Origin: an uncultured Hyphomicrobiales bacterium
GTDB taxonomy: Bacteria > Pseudomonadota > Alphaproteobacteria > Rhizobiales > Aestuariivirgaceae
Direction of reading: 5' to 3'
Length of the DNA stretch: 10,343 nucleotides
NCBI GenBank assembly: GCA_903930095.1
Contig: CAIYXE010000714.1
Span: 1-10,343 of the forward strand
Part shown: one piece after another, positions 5,028-10,343 of the stretch
How positions within the stretch are numbered: the first letter of the stretch is position 1
Layout: each line of letters opens with the position of its first letter
Notes under the pieces: generated by a model
The model's input: only the letters and a program-made list of their open reading frames with translations
What the model was told of the DNA's origin: nothing
The model's database searches: none
Program-made: the position numbers and the translations under genes

Positions 5028-7047
5028 ACAGGGAGCCTCCATAAATCTCAACGGCAAACTGCCGGGCCAGCTTGATGCCCTGCTCGAAGCTCCCGCGGCC
5101 TTCCGGCCAGATGACAGGATTGGCATCAACCAGCCAGCTCTCGAGACAGTCTTCCGAGAGGGTTCTCCCCCCCTCCCACCTGGGGGCCGTCAGCGTACAG
5201 AAGGTTTTGTACGCCTCGGCGGCCCCCATTTTTTCGCCGAGCATGGCATGGGCAGCCGCGGCCCAGGCCATCAGGTCGAAGAATACGTCAGGGCATTTCG
5301 CCGCCTCTGCGACTGTCGCCTGAAAATCGCCGGACAGATAGTGGATCGCCGCGAGATAGGCTCTGTAATACTCCGGGAACAGCGGATCGAGCGAAAGCGC
5401 CAGTGCTGACCAGCGGCGCGCGTCTTCCAGGTGACCGAGAAAGGCCATTCCCAGCGCTGCGGCGACGAGGGTTTCGGAATCATAGGGGTTGAGCTCCACC
5501 GACAGCCTGAAATGCGACTGCGCGCGTTCAGCCGAACGCGCGATCAGCCAACTCCAGGCCATGCTGATATGGCAGCGCGAATCGAAAGGGTCGAGCGATA
5601 TGGCATTCTGCGCGTGCCGGAAGGCTGCCGAACTATCTTCCTCCCGGCGCACATAACCGGGCCGCACCATGAAGCGGGTGTTGAGGATTGCAGCAAGGCT
5701 GGCATAACCGCAGGCAAGGCCGGGATCCAGTTCGATGGCGCGGGCGAAAAGATCCTCCGCCGTTTCGTCGGCCTCGGCTTTCCACATGCGAGTCAACTGA
5801 TGACCCTTGAGCCAGATATCATAGGCGGCAGGACTGCCTGGTACGTTGCGGGCATAGCGCAGCAGTGAGATGTGGTTCACTTGCGAGGCCAGATTGGCCG
5901 CAAGCGCGCCTGCGACAGTGGAGCCGAGTTCCTGAAGCTCGTTCTCGGCGACAGAGTAGACGTTGGACCACACCTCGCTGCCATCGCGGCAGTCGATCAA
6001 TGAAACGAAGAGCTTGCCGGAGGGCGAGCGCCAGTCGAGGACGCAGTCCACAACGAAATCAGCGCCGATCGCATGGCCCACCGCCTGATAATCGATCGCA
6101 ACTTCGGATTCATACCCGCGGCTCGGCCACGGAATGACGATCCAGCAGCGGAAGCGTGACAGGCAGCTCTTGGCCAGATAGGCGAAGCCTTCACCGAGAT
6201 AGTCCTTGCTGGCATCCGCGTGACGGGTGAGAGGCGGGCGGATGGCGATCTTCGGCGGGCCGTGGCGGACCGGCCGGGACGGCGGCACAGCGGCGGACTT
6301 CGGACCGATGTCACCGCGCTTCACGGCCACGAGCAGGTTGTTCGACTCGCTGCTGGGCTCACTGTCGAGTTCCTCGGCCAGCACCCGATCCAGCAGAGCA
6401 TACTGCCGCAGCGCTGCCGCCTGGTCTCCGCGGATCGCATGGAAGCGCATGAGATATTGATGCGCGAGCTCATGGCTGGGCTCGATCCGGATCAGCTCCT
6501 CTGCGGCGCGCGCGTCCCTGAAGTCACCTGACGCGAGAAGCGACTCGAGCGCATCGGTGAGGGACTTGGTGAGCAGCGAACGCAGGCCCGTGCGCTCCAC
6601 CTGCAACCACGCCTCGAAAACAGGAGCCGGGGGCAAAGTCTGGCCGAAAAGCTCACCCTTCCACAATGCAGCCGCCGAGAGCACGGATTCCATGTCGGCC
6701 CCCGCCAGTCCGAGGCGCCTGCGGCACGTGAGGGCGTCAACGTCGATCATATCTGGCCGCAACGCGACGTCGAAGCGGCCGGGGTCGATGACATCTTCAG
6801 CCCTGGCGCCCAGCACATCGCGGATCTCCTTCAGGGCCTGGCGCAGGCTGGCGCGCGCGTGTTCCTCAGGTGCCGGATCCCAAAGCAGTGACGACAGCCT
6901 TTCCCGGCTGATCCGGCCTTCATGACTGAGCGCGACAATGCCGATCAGGCATTTCGCCTTCCTTGTCCGGAACTCGACCTCCATTCCCCGCGCGGCATCC
7001 ATCAGCCGGCAGGACCCCAGAAGCTCAAGGTTGAAATCAGCCGCCAT
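5008..7047 (-). CDS. BTAD/SARP-type transcriptional regulator with TPR repeats
   Basis: This cytoplasmic regulator has 679 residues. Residues 6-98 form an OmpR/PhoB-like winged helix (LELLGSCRL, then LSSLLWD and ARASLRQALKEIRDVLG). Residues 100-245 match the bacterial transcriptional activation domain of SARP/AfsR proteins, including the ELFGQ and LAEELDSEPSSE segments. Residues 265-390 resemble the TolB-like or cyclase-associated region of many rhizobial regulators (GADFVVDCVLDW, then DGSEVW). From about 405 to 620 TPR-like helix pairs follow (ARAIELDPGLACGYASLA, ALSLDPLFPEYYRAYLA), probably sensing a ligand or partner. ATG 7047 is chosen because the fold starts there; the upstream GTG at 7089 would add 14 unrelated residues, and neither start has a good Shine-Dalgarno. 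Its stop lies inside the end of the convergent small gene. The 11-bp direct repeats nearby are its likely targets. Domain calls are firm; targets are inferred. Confidence 0.92.
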   Translation of the reverse strand: MAADFNLELLGSCRLMDAARGMEVEFRTRKAKCLIGIVALSHEGRISRERLSSLLWDPAPEEHARASLRQALKEIRDVLGARAEDVIDPGRFDVALRPDMIDVDALTCRRRLGLAGADMESVLSAAALWKGELFGQTLPPAPVFEAWLQVERTGLRSLLTKSLTDALESLLASGDFRDARAAEELIRIEPSHELAHQYLMRFHAIRGDQAAALRQYALLDRVLAEELDSEPSSESNNLLVAVKRGDIGPKSAAVPPSRPVRHGPPKIAIRPPLTRHADASKDYLGEGFAYLAKSCLSRFRCWIVIPWPSRGYESEVAIDYQAVGHAIGADFVVDCVLDWRSPSGKLFVSLIDCRDGSEVWSNVYSVAENELQELGSTVAGALAANLASQVNHISLLRYARNVPGSPAAYDIWLKGHQLTRMWKAEADETAEDLFARAIELDPGLACGYASLAAILNTRFMVRPGYVRREEDSSAAFRHAQNAISLDPFDSRCHISMAWSWLIARSAERAQSHFRLSVELNPYDSETLVAAALGMAFLGHLEDARRWSALALSLDPLFPEYYRAYLAAIHYLSGDFQATVAEAAKCPDVFFDLMAWAAAAHAMLGEKMGAAEAYKTFCTLTAPRWEGGRTLSEDCLESWLVDANPVIWPEGRGSFEQGIKLARQFAVEIYGGSLFSGTSA

Positions 7048-7207
7048 GTGATCCGGTCCGCACCATCGCCCCTGTAAGCACCGCCTCACTTGAGCGGAGG
7101 ATGCCCGCCGGGATGGAATTTTTCAACCTCGGAATGGCCATTCCCGCTGACACAAGCTTCAACAGGCAAAGCAGCGAGTTGCGCCTGCCTGCGGGCGCAC
7201 ACCAAGT

Positions 7208-7226
7208 TTCACAGGCAATTCACGCG
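7208..7226 (+). promoter_or_regulatory. SARP-type direct repeat, weak copy 3
   Basis: TTCACAGG (7208-7215) and TTCACGCG (7219-7226) repeat the TTCAC core with the same 11-bp period and 3-bp spacer as the two stronger copies at 4503 and 4589. It lies 41 bp before the possible small gene at 7268 in the same orientation, and about 160 bp upstream of the regulator start, so it might also serve autoregulation. Confidence 0.4.
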
Positions 7227-7267
7227 TCATCACCCATTCAAGTGGAAAGCCAAGGGAGTGCCAGGAC

Positions 7268-7378
7268 ATGTCCAGTGAGGAATGGCCGGGAGGCAAGCGG
7301 CATGACTTCGCGTTTCACTTCAAGGAGGGTTTCACTCCACAGTCCGCACGCACGGCTGCGCGGCACCTTTCGGCTTAA
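7268..7378 (+). CDS. Possible 36-residue protein or peptide
   Basis: A short frame runs from ATG 7268 to TAA 7376-7378. It begins MSSEEWPGGKRHDFAFHFKE and ends in ARTAARHLSA. AAGGGAG stands 9 nt before the ATG, a better ribosome binding site than most genes in the window have. A third copy of the SARP-like repeat lies 41 bp upstream in the same orientation, so the peptide could belong to the regulon of the YcaO locus. It has Ser and Thr but no Cys, is charged and aromatic, and has no membrane segment. I do not recognise the sequence. About two thirds of its third codon positions are G or C, which does not separate it from background. A chance frame remains quite possible. Confidence 0.35.
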   Translation: MSSEEWPGGKRHDFAFHFKEGFTPQSARTAARHLSA

Positions 7379-7486
7379 CCGCCCGCGCTGCGGGCCAAGC
7401 AAATCATGCATCAACATTCAAACCGCACCAGGCGCTGGGCGCCTCGTCACGCCACAAAAATCACAAGGCCAGCGCGCCGGTACGGT

Positions 7487-7536
7487 TACCCAATGCACTT
7501 GCCGGGTTCACGCGGGCTTACGCAACGGCATGGGTA
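7487..7536. promoter_or_regulatory. Imperfect stem-loop after the ureohydrolase gene
   Basis: TACCC (7487-7491) and ATGC (7493-7496) pair with GCAT (7528-7531) and GGGTA (7532-7536), with A7492 bulged. An inner TTGC/GCAA pair (7499-7502 and 7522-7525) can extend it. It begins 14 bp beyond the ureohydrolase stop (- strand), where a 3' hairpin is expected. There is no T-tract, so it would be a transcript-end stabiliser or a weak, factor-dependent terminator at best. Confidence 0.3.
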
Positions 7537-7549
7537 CAGTGAGGTCTCC

Positions 7550-8548
7550 TCAGGACCCAGACGCGATGAGGCAAGTGATCTCGAACATCATGACCATCGC
7601 CATCTGGGCGGTGATCTGGTTTGGACTATCCTTGGTGGGCATCAGGCAGACGACATCGCCGCCGATGATGTTCATGCCCTTGAGACCTTGCAACAGGCGC
7701 GTCGCCTCGCGGATGGAGAAGCCGCTGAAGCCGGGCTCGATGTTGGACACGCCGGGCGCCACCGATGGATCCATGCAGTCGAGATCAAACGTGATGTAGG
7801 CCGGGTTGTCACCCACCCGCTCGCGGATCAGCGACAATGTGCTGTCGACGCCAAGTTCTTCGAATTCCTGCATCGTCACGACACGATAGCCAAGCTCCCG
7901 GCTTGAACCGCCAACCCCGCCCTTGTGGATCGCGCCTGCCGGGTGGCCGCGCATGCCAATCTGGATGCTGCGATGCGCGTCAACGGACCCCTCCGTCGCC
8001 GTATAGGCGGCCCAATGCGCCGCCGATCTCTTCGCGCCAAGCCAGTGGGGCATGTTGTCGTAGGAATCCGTATGCGCATCGAAATGGATGAGCGAGCATG
8101 ACCTGCCGCCGGACAACCTGCGCCCAGGCCCGGCAATGGCCTTGAGGATGGGTCCGGTAATCGAATGATCGCCGCCCATCGACACCGGCCTCGTGCCCGC
8201 TGCATCCAGCCGCCGGTAGAATGCCTCGATGTCACGTACGCAGGCTTCGTTGTTCATCGCCTCCGGCAGCGGCACGTCACCCAGATCGTTTATCCGTGCA
8301 ACGTCCCACGGCGCGAAGCCGTGGACAAAGTGACTGCGGCGGTAAAACCCCGAGACATTGCGCACCGCACGGGGGCCCAGATGCTGGTCACGTTCGGTCG
8401 AACCATTGCCGGAACTGTGCGGCACGCCGACGAGGGCAATGTCCGCGGCTTCCGGATCCTCATTCCATGGACAGCGGAAGAAGGTGGGAATGCCCCACCA
8501 GTACCAGCTCTGTGCGCTCCGCTTGGCGGCCTCGAGATCGTCATTCAT
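7550..8548 (-). CDS. Agmatinase/arginase-fold ureohydrolase, substrate uncertain
   Basis: The product has 332 residues. The ureohydrolase family uses a two-metal site (usually Mn) to hydrolyse guanidino compounds, releasing urea. All metal ligands are present: GGDHS (His128), HFDAHTD (Asp157, His159, Asp161) and FDLDCMDP (Asp255, Asp257). The N-terminal GIPTFFRCPW and GVPHSSGNGSTERDQHLGPR follow the agmatinase plan. Two features are odd. The usual DxxE, whose Glu binds the substrate guanidinium in arginase (Glu277 of rat arginase I), reads DVVCLMP here, so Cys301 replaces Glu. The common APGTGTPEPGG loop reads APGVSNIEPGF. The substrate may therefore not be agmatine; guanidine or another amidino compound is possible. 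ATG 8548 has GGGGAG 7 nt upstream. The gene stands alone, with a long structured leader. The family is certain, the specificity is not. Confidence 0.9.
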   Translation of the reverse strand: MNDDLEAAKRSAQSWYWWGIPTFFRCPWNEDPEAADIALVGVPHSSGNGSTERDQHLGPRAVRNVSGFYRRSHFVHGFAPWDVARINDLGDVPLPEAMNNEACVRDIEAFYRRLDAAGTRPVSMGGDHSITGPILKAIAGPGRRLSGGRSCSLIHFDAHTDSYDNMPHWLGAKRSAAHWAAYTATEGSVDAHRSIQIGMRGHPAGAIHKGGVGGSSRELGYRVVTMQEFEELGVDSTLSLIRERVGDNPAYITFDLDCMDPSVAPGVSNIEPGFSGFSIREATRLLQGLKGMNIIGGDVVCLMPTKDSPNQITAQMAMVMMFEITCLIASGS

Positions 8549-8709
8549 TTTCCCGCTCCCCGTTCACCAGCCCGGCATTCACCACCAGAGAGCCGGCATG
8601 CATGAACTATCGCCGGTCACGTGGCTGTTTGCAACTCAGCCACTCCGGCGGCGGCGAAGGGCGAACGGAGAAAAGCCACGTCACTGGTGCCGCCGGAAAG
8701 GGTGATATA
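8549..8709 (-). promoter_or_regulatory. Structured leader of the ureohydrolase gene with alternative stems
   Basis: Read on the minus strand, the segment complementary to 8619-8627 (AGCCACGT, preceded by C) can pair with either of two upstream segments. One is ACGTGGCT (complement of 8674-8681), 8 bp. The other is GTGGCTG (complement of 8637-8643), 7 bp with a 9-nt loop. The two pairings exclude each other. A further stem, CCGGC (8593-8597) with GCCGG (8612-8616), lies nearer the start codon. A TATATC sequence (complement of 8704-8709) could be the -10 box, but no matching -35 is seen. The pattern resembles a switching leader, but it matches no riboswitch class I know. Confidence 0.3.
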
Positions 8710-8839
8710 CTTCGTAATAAAAAACATAATTTCTTGTTACATCTGGAAGGAAAGCAGGCCGCAGACAGAGGGCTTCACAGGTGGCGAGCCGCTTCTCAGC
8801 AGCAACTGCAGCGGTGTCATCAGACCGTCAAGCAACCGC

Positions 8840-8845
8840 TATAAT
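8840..8845 (+). promoter_or_regulatory. TATAAT -10 box at the glycosyltransferase start
   Basis: A perfect TATAAT ends 8 bp before the ATG at 8854. Transcription from it would start at about 8852-8854, giving a leaderless mRNA; in agreement, there is no Shine-Dalgarno sequence before this ATG. No good -35 hexamer is found at 16-18 bp spacing. Confidence 0.4.
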
Positions 8846-8853
8846 CGGCCAGC

Positions 8854-10005
8854 ATGGACATTCTTGCTTGTGCCTTGGTGGCATTTTCCGCTGTTGCACT
8901 CACGGCCCAGGCCGGCTCATGCGCCCTCACCTTCCTCAGGTGCCGTAAAGGGAAGAGGGCAACAATGCCCATGGCGCGGCCCGGCATCACCGTGGTGCGG
9001 CCCTTGTGCGGCCTCGAACCCTTTTCCCGGGAGACGCTGAAGTCGACGTTCCACATCGACTATCCCGACTATGAGGTTCTGTTCTGCGTGGCGGAGGAGC
9101 AAGATCCGATCCTGCCTCTCGCCCGCAAGCTTGTTGCCGAATACGCTGATCGAAGGGCGAGGATCCTGGTCGGCAAGGATGCGCTCGGGGAAAACCCCAA
9201 GCTCAACAATATGGCCAAGGGGTTTCGCGAGGCACGCCACGATCATATCGTGTTTGTCGACAGCAATGTCTTCACGCCGCATGACTACCTCAACCAACTC
9301 GTCAAGACACTGGAGAGTGGGGCCGGCATGGTTTCAGCCCCGCCAATCGGTCTTGCGCCACAGAGCTTCTGGGCCGAGGTGGAGTGCGCTTTTCTGAACG
9401 CCTATCAGGCCCGGATGCAATACGCTGTCGATACGCTGGGCTTCGGTTTCGCACAGGGCAAGACATTGTTCTTCCGTCGCGAAGATCTGGCGCATGGCGG
9501 TCTTGCGAAGCTGGCAGCAGAGCCCGCCGAAGACGCCGCAGCAACCAAGATGATGCATGCCAAGGGCCGCCGGGTTCGCCTTGCGGGGCCGTTCCCCCAA
9601 CTGATCGGCCAACGCTCAGCACGTCAGGTCTGGATGCGTCAGGTCCGCTGGGCGCGCCTCAGAAGGTCCACGTTCCCGCTGCACTATGCCGCCGAATGCT
9701 TGGCCGGGCCAATTCCGCCCTTTCTTGCGCTGCTCCTTGGCTTGTCCCTTCTGCAAGTGAACGCCAGCGCCTTCCTTCCCGCCTTCCTGATGCTCTGGTA
9801 TTCGCCGGAATGGATCCTCTCCCGTGCGGCGGGTTGGCCGCGCTCCCTTTCAGCCTCGCTGATTCGCGACCTTCTGCTTCCAGTGCTGTTCGTCGCCGGT
9901 TGGGCTGGCCGCAGTGTTGAATGGCACGGCCATCGGATCGGTTCTCCGCGGACCGCGCCGGCGAAACTCAAGAGCTTGGTTCGCAAGCTGCGATACACAC
10001 CCTGA
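8854..10005 (+). CDS. GT21 family glycosyltransferase (ceramide glucosyltransferase-like / HpnI-like)
   Basis: This 383-residue membrane enzyme transfers a sugar from a nucleotide donor to a lipid. It aligns by eye with human UGCG: YEVLFCVAEEQDP (73-85), an NPKLNNM block (114-120) matching NPKINN, FVDSNV (134-139) with the second Asp at 136, EDAAATKMM (226-234) with the third Asp at 227, and the RxxRW motif at 262-266 (RQVRW). One hydrophobic helix starts the protein (about 3-28), and C-terminal helices lie at about 284-312 and 334-352. Alphaproteobacterial relatives include glycolipid-forming enzymes of Agrobacterium and Mesorhizobium and the hopanoid-associated HpnI. No hopanoid or sphingolipid genes are next to it here, so the acceptor lipid is open. 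The ATG has no ribosome binding site but a TATAAT just upstream, so it may be leaderless. The family is firm. Confidence 0.9.
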   Translation: MDILACALVAFSAVALTAQAGSCALTFLRCRKGKRATMPMARPGITVVRPLCGLEPFSRETLKSTFHIDYPDYEVLFCVAEEQDPILPLARKLVAEYADRRARILVGKDALGENPKLNNMAKGFREARHDHIVFVDSNVFTPHDYLNQLVKTLESGAGMVSAPPIGLAPQSFWAEVECAFLNAYQARMQYAVDTLGFGFAQGKTLFFRREDLAHGGLAKLAAEPAEDAAATKMMHAKGRRVRLAGPFPQLIGQRSARQVWMRQVRWARLRRSTFPLHYAAECLAGPIPPFLALLLGLSLLQVNASAFLPAFLMLWYSPEWILSRAAGWPRSLSASLIRDLLLPVLFVAGWAGRSVEWHGHRIGSPRTAPAKLKSLVRKLRYTP

Positions 10006-10284
10006 CGAGCAGAACCGCCTCAGATTGCAGAAGCGGTACTGTTATGCGTGACGGCACTTTGGAGCACCGTCGAATAGCGTTAACGAGGGCGGCAGGCGGC
10101 GGTTTTGGCGCTCCAACAGCCAGACCACTCACCAATTGATTGTGTTTTTTTCTATTTTGCGACACGCGATCTGCATCAGGCCATCTTGAATGACGATGTC
10201 TAATGGAATTTCGTTTTCTTTTCATTGCGTTCGTCTACAATCGTTTTCGCAGGTGCGTCCGTGCCGTTTGTCAGGGGAAGTACA
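10006..10284 (+). other. Gap with a weak terminator candidate and AT-rich promoter region
   Basis: After the glycosyltransferase stop, short stems such as GACGG/CCGTC occur without T-tracts. At 10130-10144 a weak, bulged stem is followed by seven Ts (10145-10151), a possible terminator. From 10140 the DNA turns clearly AT-rich, as expected of a promoter. TACAAT at 10236-10241 could be the -10 box for the gene at 10285, but no clear -35 accompanies it. Confidence 0.35.
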
Positions 10285-10343
10285 ATGAATTCGTCGGCCT
10301 TCGCGAGAAAATCCGCCCGAGAGCATGACCCGGATGGGCTGTC
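10285..10343 (+). CDS. Start of an unidentified gene, cut by the window end
   Basis: ATG 10285 is preceded by AGGGGA at good spacing and by an AT-rich promoter-like stretch. The frame is open to the end of the window and gives 19 complete codons (MNSSAFARKSAREHDPDGL). This is too short to recognise. The start is hydrophilic, with no signal peptide or membrane segment in the visible part. Confidence 0.55.
   Translation, partial: MNSSAFARKSAREHDPDGL

Larger units (their letters stand above)
7048..7549. other. Intergenic region upstream of the regulator
   Basis: This region of 502 bp must hold the promoter of the regulator (-). It contains a weak third SARP-type repeat (7208-7226), a possible small gene (7268-7378, +) with the palindrome GGACATGTCC (7264-7273) across its start, and a stem-loop at 7487-7536. 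The longer open frames here (7090-7278 and 7101-7799, +) read as unpatterned protein and are not called. No clear sigma-70-type promoter for the regulator could be pointed out. Confidence 0.55.

Noticed and set aside
7507..7524. TTCACGCG followed 11 bp later by TTACGCA as a fourth SARP-type repeat
   Set aside because: The second unit lacks the TTCAC core, and no gene start follows on the plus strand; it also lies inside a stem-loop.
7101..7799. Plus-strand frame of 232 codons starting after GGAGG
   Set aside because: The GGAGG touches the ATG, the product has no protein-like pattern, and its second part is antisense to the ureohydrolase gene.

Overview
The window looks like a chromosomal segment of a GC-rich alphaproteobacterium, most likely of the order Hyphomicrobiales (Rhizobiales). 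The grounds are a GroEL with the GGM-rich tail, a bipartite hairpin element at 1437-1537 that resembles an intergenic repeat common in that order, a GT21-type glycolipid glycosyltransferase as known from Agrobacterium and Mesorhizobium, and the GC-rich codon usage. The species cannot be named from the sequence alone.

Layout. Positions 1-640 are housekeeping DNA: the 3' end of groEL, its terminator and a tRNA-Arg(ACG) gene. A LysE/RhtB-type exporter (640-1284, +) follows, with a long inverted repeat just before its start. The convergent gap 1285-1719 carries the repeat element.

The most unusual part is 1720-7378. A YcaO-domain protein (3360-4439, -) and an animal-type haem peroxidase (1720-3330, -) form a two-gene operon. 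Divergent from it is a 117-residue protein of unknown function (4674-5027, +). Convergent with that, and overlapping its end by 20 bp, is a large regulator (5008-7047, -) with a winged helix, a BTAD domain, a TolB/cyclase-associated-like middle and TPR-like repeats. The 234-bp gap between the YcaO gene and the small gene holds two copies of a direct repeat, TTCACGCT-N3-TTCACGCT. Its 11-bp period is the geometry expected of SARP/BTAD operators. A third, weaker copy (7208-7226) lies just upstream of a possible 36-codon gene (7268-7378, +). I infer a single regulon in which the regulator controls a peptide- or protein-modifying unit (YcaO plus peroxidase) and one or two small proteins that could be its substrate or partner. 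This is a hypothesis; no known cyclodehydratase partner, TfuA or exporter is visible in the window.

From 7550 the genes look unrelated to that cluster. There is an agmatinase/arginase-fold ureohydrolase (7550-8548, -) with all metal ligands, but with Cys where the family usually has the guanidinium-binding Glu, and with a leader that can form alternative stems. A GT21 ceramide-glucosyltransferase-like membrane enzyme follows (8854-10005, +), with a TATAAT box so close to its ATG that leaderless transcription is plausible. The start of an unidentified gene (10285 to the window end) closes the window.
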